A DNA stretch of 64,000 nucleotides from Garcia nutans. Its lineage: Eukaryota; Streptophyta; Magnoliopsida; Malpighiales; Euphorbiaceae. The position numbers were made by a program, and so were the translations under genes. Below, piece by piece: positions 54,428 through 64,000 of this stretch (the stretch's first letter is position 1; each line of letters starts with the position of its first letter). The DNA is taken from the NCBI GenBank assembly GCA_947685225.1, contig CANTUV010000072.1, positions 1,922,001 to 1,986,000 on the forward strand. Direction: 5' to 3'. The notes under the pieces were generated by a model. That model saw nothing but the letters and a program-made list of their open reading frames with translations. It was not told where the DNA came from and did no database searches.

Positions 54428-57400
54428 TGTAACACCCCTTCCCGACCTACGAATAAGCCGGGGAGGAATGTCACATTGGGATGCGAGCTCTGGTTACAAT
54501 GTCTTAATTAAGAATTCTTATTAAATTTTTTGAAAAATTGGGCGGAGTTTCCCCTAAAAAGTGGGGTTCTCAAGTGTCACCAAAACTGATTTTTTTTAAA
54601 ACACTTTTGTTCACAATTCAACTCAAGAACACTCCCAATAATAATCTCCCTTATATCCTCAACTACACCCTGCAAGAAAATTTCACACTTCTATATCATT
54701 TCTCAAGATCGCATATCATTTGCTAAGTTTCATTACCATACTACGGTTTATTCTCTTGTTACATACACCATAATACTTAATATGTTTAACAAACCTTTAC
54801 AATAGATATAACGCACATGCCATACTACTATTTTATGTCAAAAGTCCTATCCTATTCGCCATCGAGCTGGTGCGGGCCGCTGCAGAAATGCTGATCTTCT
54901 ATCAACTACCTGCGAGTTAGACATATAACTCGCTGAGCAACTTATTGCCCAGTGGGTACTTTAACCATTGCCGAATATAAGTAGTGCAAGGAAGGTTGTT
55001 GAAACACATATAAAAGTAGAATAATGCATAATTAAACTATTTTCATAGAATCATCATATTTATATTTTCTAATTAAGTTAAGATTCACATTTTGTATGTA
55101 AACAACATGTAATATAACTTCATTATAATTACGAGTTAATCTGCTCCACTAGGTAATTATAAATACACCGATCTTGAAATGAGGCCTCGTATAGAGTTAC
55201 GCGTGGTCTTGACCTCACACGACTAACTGCCATGGTCTTGGTCTCACACGATATGGAATATACAACATAACTGCGTGGTCTTGGTCTCACACGGCTAGTT
55301 GCCATGATCTTGACATCACACGATATAACCGCGCACGCGTAAGCAATATTCAGACCGAAGCCGTTAAGACAGTGCTGCCGGTAGGATGGCATGCCAAACC
55401 CTCATTCCAGACCGGTTTTACCCATTTACCGAGTAGAGCATATATAACATTTCATATATACCCATTCACTTCGTATATATACCACATATTCTCCATGTAT
55501 ATACAATATATACTTACTCAAATACCACATATACTCACATATGTATCATATGTATTCACATGTATACCATATACATGCATATATATACCATATATACACG
55601 TATTCCCCACGTATATACCTTATCTATATATTCACATGATAACAAACATGTATTCCATCACGTGACTTTTATCACGTTTATGAAATTCAGATTGATTTTC
55701 TCCTCTTTTCCATCTAATTTATTCTTCATATTCATACTTAAACTCAATACCAAAAATAAAATGATAAAACACCCACACCAAGTTTTTGACCAAGTTAATA
55801 ATGAAAAAAAATTACCATATGAACAATAAACTCTGGTTCTTGACCCAACTTGATCCTTGTTTTAGAAAATTTGTATACAATAATCCACTTGGCTAAAAAC
55901 TCAAATTTTTTTACAGAATTTAGTTTTGCATCTTAAAATCATTCCTTTAAAATTTTATATCAAACTGGACACAAAATCTTGGTCAACTAGTTCACCCAAC
56001 CAGACTGCTCCAGTTGCCCTACATCCTGGCAGCAGTTCTGAATTTTGTGAATTCCGTAAATTAATTTCAATCAATGTGGTTCCAAATTATTTTTCTCAAA
56101 TACTAGACTCACTAATAAATAAAATATCCAAAATTCAATTGGATATTATGTTTCTACATTTTATTAAAAATCCAGAAATATGGCTGTCTCAGTCAAGGTA
56201 CCTGATGGAGCAGGTCTAATAAAAATAATCTTTCCAAACTCATAACCATTCCAAATTCAACTCAACATATTTTTCAGTCATTCTAGACTCATTGGGACAG
56301 AACATATCAAAAATTCAACTCAAGAAAATTTTTCTATATTTAACTAAAAATCATACAATTCACAGCATTTTACTAATTGTAAAACAAAAAAATTTGAAAA
56401 GGAGTTCAATGGTTAAAGTACCAAACCTTACTATTTCTTAGTCCTTATTCTATATCACTTCCTTTCCTTCCTTGTCTCCTTGATTTACTATGAAATTTAA
56501 CATCACATATACAAAGGTAAGAACCCTAGGTATAGACATAGTCTTATCTTATGATTTTTCTAATGGTTGCTAGCTTAATTTCACCATTAAACACCATTAT
56601 TTCTTTCATCAAATCCTTCAAATAATTATTTCTTGAATTTTCTCCAAATCTAGCTACATGAACCCTAATTTCAATCTCTTAAATTAACCATTAATCCATG
56701 AAATTAAAACTAGAGATAGGTTTCTCTTACCTTATAATCTTGTTTATTACCAAAATCTTCAACCAAAAGTCTTAAACTTTGGAAAAATCACCTCCTTCTT
56801 CCTTCTCTTATGGTTTGGACGAGTTCACCATGTAAGAGAGGGCTTTTATTTTCTTTCCTTAGCTTATTTTGATCCAAATGGCAGCCATAAGTGGTGAAAA
56901 TATGTTGGTATAGATGTTGACTTGCAATTGGTACACCTTATAGCAAAAATGGCCACTTTTAATTGGTCCACTTGCCTTCTTCTTTTATCTATTTATTTGG
57001 CAAGCCATTAGCCTTCCTTTTATTCATATTTTGAGCCCCTCAACTTTCTTGTGCTGTAATTTTATAGTCTAGGGTGTGAAAATATCAAAATACCCTCCAG
57101 TGATTAATCGATTGTAACTTTTAAACCGTGCGTTTTTGGGAAAAATTGAGACCCACGGTTATGACCCGATTAATCTTGAGAATATTCTTCCAGGGTCAGA
57201 TATGGGCACTATTAAGAACTTCTGACACTTAATTTTTAAGTTTACACAGTTATCCCTAACTTTTGAGAAATTTCCACTTAGGTCCCGTCAGCTCCACTGT
57301 GTGCACCAATTTCATATTTGACTATCCCGAGCCTCTATTTGACAACTCGTTCATGTCCTCCTTGCCTATTACTCGACTATCTAGCCTTTGGGATGTGACA
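54428..57400 (-). mobile_element. Hollow Tekay element, 5' LTR
   Basis: Starts (minus strand) TGTCACATCCC at 57400, ends GGGGTGTTACA at 54428. It carries the same modules as the 3' LTR, with a hairpin-like CTGAGCAA / CTTA / TTGCCCAG near 54934-54953. Confidence 0.93.
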
Positions 57401-58404
57401 CTCTCTCCTCTCCCCAAATCATTTTTCTCCACTCTTTTCTTTGTTTTTTCTCTTTCTCCTTTCTTTTTCAAAAAACCCTAGCCGTCTCCCCCTCTCAAAT
57501 CGACCTCTCCCCTTATTTCATGCAAAAGAATTTATATATATTAAGGGTGACATGGCCAAGCTCTTGGCCATGTCATGTGACATGGCTAGTGGTTTGGCCA
57601 TGTCTCTTGCCAGTGTCACCTTCTACCTTCTTTCTTTTCTTTATTCTCAAGTGGTGACACGGCCAAGCTCATGGCGGTGTCATGTGACATGGCCAGTGGC
57701 TTGGCCATGTCACTTGCCAGTGTCGCCTTCTGCCTTCTTTCTTTTCTTTCTTTGTTCTTTTGATTTTGCTCTTTAGGTGAGACACGGCCAATGGCTTGGC
57801 CATGTTTCTTGCCAATGTCAGTCAATGCTTCAATTTCTTTGAGGGACACAGCCAAGATAAGGGTGACATGGCCATGTCTACCAATTTTTCCTTGGACATG
57901 GCCAAGCTTCAAGCGACATGGCTAAGCTTCGAGCGACATGGGTAGAGACATGGCCAAGATGGTGCTTGTGTTCAACATTGCTTCTATTTTCATATGATTT
58001 TATTTTCTTAGGATGAAACACTGACAAGACAATGAGACATGGCCAAGACGAGCAGACATGGCCATGTCATGTGAGTGTGTCAAGTACTGCGTATTTTCTT
58101 TTCTTTCTTGGTTTCTTTGGTTTTGGTCCTTAAGTGAGACACGGCCAGTGGCTTGGCCGTGTCTCCTGGGTGTGTCACTCTCTACCTTGATTTTCTTTGA
58201 GGGGACATGGCCAAGCTTGATTTGGCTTGGCCTTGTCTTGCTTGATTCATGCTCTTCCTTCCCTGTTTTGATCATCCAAGAGAGTTTTTGCACTTTAACC
58301 TAAAACAAACACTCAAAACAAACTTTAAACAAATATCAAATGAAAACATTAACTAAGAACACATAAAAATCACACTAAAAACTAGTACAAAAATGATCTA
58401 AACA
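57401..58404 (-). mobile_element. Athila C LTR, right portion (U3 side)
   Basis: Continues from 50943 and ends at the polypurine tract at 58405. A TATA-like TATATATAAA (minus strand, 57531-57540) lies just downstream, in the sense direction, of the palindrome array. Confidence 0.88.
57545..58235. repeat. GACATGGCC palindrome array, Athila C U3 (CpG-depleted)
   Basis: Ten or so palindromes of the B type, most with CpG lost: GACATGGCCAAGCTC / TTGGCCATGTC (57549-57574). A few keep GACACGGCC (57657, 57782, 58138). Confidence 0.88.
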
Positions 58405-58445
58405 ATCCACCCCACACTTAATTGCTTGCTTGTCCCCAAGCAAGG
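58405..58445 (-). other. Athila C polypurine tract and 8-bp stem-loop
   Basis: TTAAGTGTGGGGTGGAT (minus strand) before the LTR. 58425-58444 is CTTGCTTG / TCCC / CAAGCAAG in plus-strand letters, as in B. Confidence 0.82.
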
Positions 58446-59495
58446 CTAAAATCAAAACACTAAACAAGATAAATTTTGTTAAGTTCAATAGTTATAAGAA
58501 TGCATCAAGACTTCCCTATCCCTAAGTCCTCAATCAATATTGAATCGAACAAAATTGATACCCATGTAATTAAATGGTTTTCCATGCATAACCTATGTTG
58601 TCGCTCCCTCACCAACTCTTAAAAGTGTTTGATCATGGTGGTGTTTACACTCATAACAATAAATGAAAGAATATTACCATAGGCTTGCTTATCAATCAAA
58701 TCTGCACCGCAAAATTACAATCAAGCATCAATCAAAAGGTCTTTTTTTTTGTTGTAATGGGGCTAAGGTAAAGGCATGATATTTAGGAAATGTGAGCTTA
58801 ATCATTAAGTTCAAGAGCACTTCAAGAATGAAGTAACCATTCATATATATATACCCCAACAATTCCAAAACACCTTCCACTCATCTACCCTTTGTCATTA
58901 AAGAGCTTTTTAAGGGAACTCACTTATTAAATCTTGCAATGATTGTTCCCAAACATATTCCAACCCTTTCAACAAGAACATCAATTATTCTTATTCTTAT
59001 TATTTTTTTATTTTTCTCTTCTTCTTTTTTTTTTTATTTTTTTATTCTATTTTTTAGGGTTTGCAACTAAATAACATAATAGTTTGCAATCTTAAACCTA
59101 CTAAATTTAACCCCACACTTAATTCAACACAACATCCGGCCATAAACACTCTTAAAATGCTCTTGACCTAATGAAAGGGTAAGAGACAAAATAGCATGAT
59201 TCAAAGTTAGTAGTATTGTGAAAAAAAAAAAAGAAAAATGAAATAGGCTGAAAATTGGCTAATTAAGGTTGAAAATAGGGTTGGTCTTTCTAAGCCAAAG
59301 TGGGTTCACCTAATTGCCTTAATCATTTTGATGCCTAATTGAAATTTTTATGTAGTCTTAAAAAGCATGTCCAAGCAAGTTCTAGCAATTCATCAATAAA
59401 AGATGTTCACACACAAAAAGAATAATAAGTTGATGGCTCAATTTCTCACTAGTTTAAAGGTAATGCAAGGAAAAACCAACAAAATTGACAATAAG
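58446..59495 (-). other. Athila C 3' untranslated region
   Basis: Non-coding and closely similar to 20751-21733 in B. Conserved island at 58734-58775. Poly(T)-rich run at 59003-59055. No gene seen. Confidence 0.75.
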
Positions 59496-60445
59496 TGTTG
59501 CGCTCGAATTAACTCTACCACAAAGCGTCACTCGTAAGTATACGAGGTACTTGTAGCAAAGGTGATCGCCCCAAGGTTGTCTCACAAGGAAGCTAAAGTA
59601 GCTAATTGATTATCAGATTATGAATAACAAGTAATGAATAAATTTAAATTGTTAACTAATGAAAAAGATTGATTGAAGTTTAAAGCAAATAAAAGTAAAC
59701 TGAACTGATGAATTGATTCACTTAATAGAATGGTCTAGGGTTTGCACTTCTCTGCTACTTATAAGTATGAACGGTTATTCCTCTTAACCAATTTAATTTC
59801 AAAGATTAAATCTCAAGCAACTTAATTAATTGAATAAAGGAAATAAGCTCTCCCATTCAAACCTCTCTCAAATAATCTTGTTCCAATTGAAATAATCTTT
59901 TCCTAGGTTATATCTCTAATTCACCTAAGTCCTTAATTGAATTGTTCCAGCATTAGACTTCATCTCTCAATCCATCATCTAATACCTAAAACACATAATT
60001 GGTGGCCAATCAATTATATAATTCAATCAAGGCTAAAGAAATTATTGAGTTAAGAGTAATAACCAATTCATACAATCATAGCAAATCCATACAAACCCTA
60101 GACTAGATGAAATTAGTTCATAATGCTATCAAACATACTCATCTCATTAATATTCAAAGAAATCAATTCAGACATGATAATATCCATAAATACAATTCCA
60201 ATGAAAATAAAGAGATAAAGTTGAAGAACAAAACCAAATTACAAACTCCTTGAAGCTTCTGAAGAATCTCTTGTTCAAATCTTGCAAGAAGGATGTATCA
60301 ATGGCTAGAATAATATAATCTAAGCTAGATTAATCCAAAGTGTAATCAAAAACCAAAGAAAACAAGTTATGAAAGCTCTAAACTCTCTTTTACGGCTGAT
60401 TCAATCTCAAAACTCTCAACAACCTCAAACCCTCACTCTCTTTTT

Positions 60446-60454
60446 CCTTTTATA
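60446..60454 (-). promoter_or_regulatory. TATA box of Athila D LTR
   Basis: Minus-strand TATAAAAGG inside CGTATAAAAGGAAAAAG, about 43 bp downstream of the palindrome array in the sense direction. This is the clearest promoter element in the window. Confidence 0.75.
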
Positions 60455-60496
60455 CGAAACCTCCGCTTTAAAAATCCGCTTCGTCTTTGGTTCATG

Positions 60497-60915
60497 AGAG
60501 ACACGGCCAAGATGGATGAGACTTGGCCGTGTTGGTGGTTTTTAGAGGGACACGGCCAGTGACTTGGCCGTGTCCCTTGCTTGTGTTCGCTTCTGTCTCA
60601 GAGTTTCTTTTTTTTTTCTTTGGTTGAGTGACACAACCGTGTTGGAGTAGGCTTGGCCGTGTTGGACCTTTTTGGAGGGACAGGGCCAGTGACTTGGCCG
60701 TGTCCCTTTCCTGTGTTTGCTTCTATGAGAATTGTTCTTCTTTGCTTTGGATGTAAGTGAGACACAGCCAAGTTTGAGCAACTTGGCCGTGTTTGAGCAT
60801 CTTTGGAGGGACACGGCCACTGACTTAGTCGTGTCCCTTGCATGTGTCCCTCTCTGTGTCTTGAACTTCCTCTTTAACTTGGTATGGGACACGGCCACAA
60901 GCTTGGCCGTGTCCT
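60497..60915. repeat. GACACGGCC palindrome array, Athila D U3
   Basis: Units near 60500, 60549, 60630, 60678, 60760, 60810 and 60888, such as GACACGGCCAGTGACTTGGCCGTGTCCC split by a 6-8 bp spacer. CpGs are mostly kept. Confidence 0.88.
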
Positions 60916-61206
60916 CTGCCTGTGTCAGCTACTATCCCTTTTTTCCTTCAATTTGGTTCCTTGGCTTTTTAACCTAAAACAAAACTTGAAACAAACTTTA
61001 AACAAGAATTAAATGAACATTAACCAACAAAATGTAAACACATACTAAAAACTAGGACAAAAACAACATAAACACTGAAATAAACTAAAATACCAAAATT
61101 AATGAAAACACTAAATAAACATATTAAAACTAACAAAATACCTAAAGAAAACAATAATTATCATAATAAACAAGACACAAATCTATAAAAAAAAACTAAT
61201 AAAACA

Positions 61207-61245
61207 ACTACTCCACACTTAAAACTTTTCTTGTCCTCAAGCAAA
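61207..61245 (-). other. Athila D polypurine tract and stem-loop
   Basis: TTAAGTGTGGAGTAGT (minus strand) before the LTR; 61226-61245 is TTTTCTTG / TCCT / CAAGCAAA, a stem with one mismatch. Confidence 0.75.
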
Positions 61246-62838
61246 TTCACATGGCATAAATTAAAAATTCAAACAACCTTAACTATAATTCCAGTATATA
61301 AGATGAAATCCTTTAAGACTCAGCCATAAATATTTGCATCTTACTTCAATCAAGGATTTTCTTAACTCATTCATTAATCCAGACATACAAATCTTATCTC
61401 TCTTCTAAGTGTTTCACTCAATTTCAAAGGTTAATTCACTCAAACCACTCATGACTGCATACTACCATAAACTTGCTTAATTATCCAATCTCCCTCACTG
61501 ATTTTCTCAAGAAATAATCCGAAGGTCTTTTATTTGGATGTAATGGGGCTAAGGTAAAGGTGTGAGAAAAGACATTTAAGCTGGAGCATCAAGAAATGGA
61601 GTATCTAAATTAGACAATACTCTTGTTAAGAAACTCATAGCTCCCTCAAATGGCATACTCACCGATCCCTTGATACTTGCACATAATTGCATACTTCAAA
61701 GAAAAATACATGAGTCAACATTCCTCTAATGCTAGAAAATATATGAATTTTTGTATATATATATATATCTTTTTTTATTTTCTCTTTTTCTTTTTCTTTT
61801 ATTTTTATCATCATTCATTTATATATATATGTATACAAAATATAAACTTGCATGGAACATCTAGCTTAAAATGTAGAGGAAAAGAATAAGTGACTCTTAG
61901 TCAAATACAATGTGCACAGTATGCATTTCAACCCCAAATAGCAATACCATTTTTTTTTTAATTTTGCCTACCCCACACTTTGAAATAAACCACCCTATTG
62001 TCATATCATAAGAACTCCATTCCTTAATGCAGGTATGATGATAATAAGAGAAAGTTGAGTTATGAATTGTGTTGATCAATCAAGAAAAGGTCAAAGGCTC
62101 AACTTGGCTCACTAAGGAATTCAATATTAAGGGAGGTCTTTTTAAGCTAAAGGGCTAACCTAATTTGCCTTCATCATTCTAAAACTTGAGATTAAATCAT
62201 AATGTGAGTTCAATTAGCATGCAAAAGCAAACTCTAGAGATGCAAAATCATGAAGGTGCACACTTAAGAAAAGAAAATCAACTGATAATAATATCAAATT
62301 ATGAGGCTTAAAACTCACACAGGTGGGTTCTCAAAGATTTATATGTCATAAATTACAAAATGTGAAAATTGATCCTGAATGAATTCAAATCCTAATCTCT
62401 ATGCTGATACTAAATACTCAACTATAATGCTAGAATCACAAAAAAGTTAATAAGCTTTCAACAATTACGCCATGCACAACGTACAATAAAACACACCAAG
62501 ACAAACAAAACAAAAATTAAAGAAAAGCTAAAAGATTACCCCACACTTTAGAATTTTCATTGTCCTCAATGGAAAACAAGATTAATAAAGAGAAAGAGTT
62601 AAAGGACAACATGTCTTCCATCATACCCTGGTGAGGCAAACCCCTAACTTTTCATCACAAACACAAATGTTCAAAAACAAGATACAAGAGAGCTTTAGGG
62701 TTTCTATTTATTTAAACTAAACATAAAATCAAAATTGCTAAATATAAAATTAAAATTATGAAAAAGAAATGCAAACCGATGGGTTGCCTCCCATTTAACG
62801 CTTCTTTAATGTCATAAAGCTGGACGTCACTGCAAGAC
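61246..62838 (-). other. Athila D 3' untranslated region
   Basis: AT-rich, with microsatellites near 61755 and 61820. Conserved islands at 61521-61561 (TGTAATGGGGCTAAGG) and 62781-62829 (post-integrase motif). No extra ORF is seen. Confidence 0.75.
62781..62829 (-). other. Conserved post-integrase motif, Athila D
   Basis: GACGTCCAGCTTTATGACAT, then TAAAGAAGCG and GGGAGGCAACCC (minus strand), beginning about 10 nt after the stop codon at 62839. Confidence 0.7.
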
Positions 62839-63906
62839 TTAGGGATCGTGGATCAAAGTGCTGTCAATGATCCTCACTTCTTGAAATCCTTCTTTATATG
62901 GTTTAACTCTCTGGCCATTTACTTTAAAAGTTTTATTGGTTCGAGAGTTAAGCAATTCAATGGCACCAGAAGGACATACCTGAGTTATCTCGAAAGGACC
63001 ACTCCATCGAGACTTGAATTTACCTGGAAACAGACGGAGTCGATAATTAAAAAGTAAAACTTTCATACCTGGACTCAATGTCTTTCGCATAATAAATCTG
63101 TCATGAAGTGCTTTTGTGCGATCCTTGTAAATCCTCAAGCTCTCATATGCCTTTGGGTTAAGGCACCTTTGGGTCTCCCTCACTACTTTAGCCCCCTCTT
63201 CTAAGGTCAGTGTCAGCCCCAATTTATCTGAGGAATCTGTATGCAAGAAATCATCTGAAACAACTGATTCAACACAATTAAGTAAAGAACATTCCTCATA
63301 TAAAGCAGTTGTAGGAATGGGAGAAGTGTTAAAAATAGAAAATTCAACAGTTTGTCCTAAGACAGTCATTGACAACTTACCATTTTTAACATCTATTAAG
63401 GTGTTGGTAGTAGCCATGAAAGGCCTACCCAGCAAAATAGTGTGTGCTGATGGTGCAGGGTTACTTCCTTCCATGTCAAGAACTATAAAATCCACAGGTA
63501 CTATCAACCCTCCAACCTTAACTAACACATCTTCTATAACCCCTTTCGGGAATCTAAGAGATCTATCAGCTAATTGCAACACCATTTTGGTTGGTTTAAG
63601 TTCCCCTAATTCTAATTCTTTATACACAGAATAAGGCATTAAATTCACACTGGCTCCTAAATCACACATGCCATCAGTACCTTTTCCATTCCCCATAGTA
63701 ATTTGAATGATGAAACTACCAGGATCCTTTAGCTTGGGAGGTAGTTTATGCTGCAAAATGACACTAACTACCTCAGAAACTATCACCTTTTCATTCGGCT
63801 CATACCTCTTTTTCTTGGTATTCAGTTCTTTGAAGAATTTAGCATAAGCCGACATGTTCTTAATTGCTTCAAGTAAGGGTAAGTTAATACTTACCTTAGA
63901 CAGCAT
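62839..63906 (-). CDS. Protease joined to integrase C-terminal module (355 codons, open)
   Basis: Residues about 1-60 end the gag-protease linker (LLEAIKNMSAYAKFFKELN). About 60-200 are a retropepsin-like domain: KDPGSFIIQITMGN, active site CDLGASVNLMPYS, RSLRFPKGVIEDVLVKVGG, ILLGRPFMATTNTLIDV. At about 240-265 (EEGAKVVRETQR, CLNPKAYESLRIYKD) the sequence passes straight into the integrase C-terminal region: RTKALHDRFI, KVLLFNYRLRLFPGKFKSRW, SGPFEITQVCPSGAIE, FKVNGQRVKPY. RT, RNase H and the integrase core are missing, yet the frame is open throughout. Simplest reading: an in-frame internal deletion of Athila pol. The product, if made, would be a protease with a chromatin- or DNA-contact tail; this is not shown. 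Upstream gag has a stop at about 63926. Confidence 0.85.
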   Translation of the reverse strand: MLSKVSINLPLLEAIKNMSAYAKFFKELNTKKKRYEPNEKVIVSEVVSVILQHKLPPKLKDPGSFIIQITMGNGKGTDGMCDLGASVNLMPYSVYKELELGELKPTKMVLQLADRSLRFPKGVIEDVLVKVGGLIVPVDFIVLDMEGSNPAPSAHTILLGRPFMATTNTLIDVKNGKLSMTVLGQTVEFSIFNTSPIPTTALYEECSLLNCVESVVSDDFLHTDSSDKLGLTLTLEEGAKVVRETQRCLNPKAYESLRIYKDRTKALHDRFIMRKTLSPGMKVLLFNYRLRLFPGKFKSRWSGPFEITQVCPSGAIELLNSRTNKTFKVNGQRVKPYKEGFQEVRIIDSTLIHDP

Positions 63907-64000
63907 GTTGAAGATATCTGAAAATTACTTATCTTTTTTATCATCCTTCAACCTGCTGGGGAATGGTATATGTGGCCGGTATGGATTGCTCGCCTTGTGC
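63907..64000 (-). pseudogene. gag: Athila D gag C-terminal remnant
   Basis: Minus-strand translation NPYRPHIPFPSRLKDDKKDK, a stop (Gln expected), then FSDIFN leading into the ORF that starts at 63906. This is the usual gag-to-protease linker of Athila. It continues beyond the window. Confidence 0.75.

Larger units (their letters stand above)
50944..57400 (-). mobile_element. Hollow non-autonomous Tekay element, target duplication CTCTC
   Basis: CTCTC at 50939-50943 is repeated at 57401-57405. LTRs of 2964 and 2973 bp are nearly identical. Between them are only 520 bp: primer site, short leader, a 39-codon ORF and a polypurine tract. All cis signals for replication are present, but gag-pol is gone apart from that short ORF, so mobility would have needed proteins from a related Tekay element. 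In the left LTR the terminal TGT is mutated to TTT. Confidence 0.93.
49902..59495 (-). mobile_element. Athila element C: split 3' LTR and 3' untranslated region
   Basis: The LTR begins TGTTGCGCTCGAG at 49902, is split at 50943/57401 by a hollow Tekay element, and ends CTAAACA at 58404 beside a polypurine tract. Its start resembles D's LTR (59496), but its 3' untranslated region resembles B's. The element is cut at 59495 by insertion of D, at a point equivalent to about 21733 in B. The missing part would lie beyond D, outside the window. Confidence 0.88.
59496..61206 (-). mobile_element. Athila D 3' LTR (about 1711 bp)
   Basis: Starts near 61206 (minus strand TGTTTTATTAG) and ends GCGCAACA at 59496. 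The U5 end matches C's LTR. The right boundary is set by the polypurine tract and could be off by a few bases. Confidence 0.85.
59496..64000 (-). mobile_element. Athila element D, right end outside window
   Basis: 3' LTR (59496-61206), polypurine tract, 1.6-kb untranslated region, then protease joined to the end of integrase (62839-63906) and the end of gag (63907 on). It inserted into C's untranslated region; the candidate duplication is ATAAG at 59491-59495, whose partner should lie right of the window. Confidence 0.88.

Overview
This window is plant nuclear DNA, most likely from AT-rich repeat heterochromatin of a eudicot; the species cannot be told from the sequence. The evidence is the repeat content: three plant Ty3/gypsy lineages (chromovirus of the Tekay/Del type, Athila, and Tat), tRNA-Asp and initiator-tRNA-Met type primer binding sites, and plant mobile domain (PMD) genes with introns. 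I see no rRNA, tRNA or CRISPR locus and no intact ordinary host gene.

Layout. (1) 1-6485: a minus-strand Tekay LTR cut by the window edge, then the damaged 3' part of a plus-strand Tekay element (pol with chromodomain, polypurine tract, 2.5-kb LTR). (2) 6486-36383: a plus-strand Tat element whose pol is split. The Tekay DNA abuts it inside RT, and a 25-kb minus-strand Athila element (A, 8138-33084, target duplication GAGAC) sits between its RNase H and integrase. A carries two younger insertions: a solo Tekay LTR (10483-13286, GAAAG) and a second Athila element (B, 18902-29459, AATAT) inside A's protease. The Tat element ends with an antisense ORF and a short LTR. (3) 36390-39188: a broken minus-strand PMD-like gene, followed by a shortened Tekay LTR, a telobox-rich stretch and the LTR plus polypurine tract of another, probably Tat-type, minus-strand element. 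(4) 42160-46545: a 67-bp satellite array split by a solo Tekay LTR (43241-46022, GTTCT). (5) 47004-49511: a plus-strand PMD-like gene homologous to the first, in inverted orientation. (6) 49902-64000: Athila C, whose LTR is split by a hollow non-autonomous Tekay element (50944-57400, CTCTC), then Athila D, inserted into C's 3' untranslated region and running off the window. D contains one ORF joining protease directly to the C-terminal part of integrase.

Relative ages follow from the nesting: B and both solo LTRs are younger than the elements that hold them. The two LTRs of B, and the two of the hollow Tekay element, look much more alike than those of A. Most coding damage is point stops, many explained by a C-to-T or G-to-A change, plus small indels. 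B keeps the best reading frame, 723 codons over RT, RNase H and integrase.

The most unusual signal is non-coding. Arrays of GC-rich palindromes with CpG in both arms lie in U3, upstream of recognisable or likely TATA boxes, in Athila LTRs A, B, C and D; a related version occupies a similar place in Tekay LTRs. Four Athila elements also share a possible RNA stem-loop just before the polypurine tract and a second conserved block in the 3' untranslated region. The Tekay LTRs share a separate stem-loop with apparent compensatory changes. All of these were judged by eye and none has been tested by alignment or folding.
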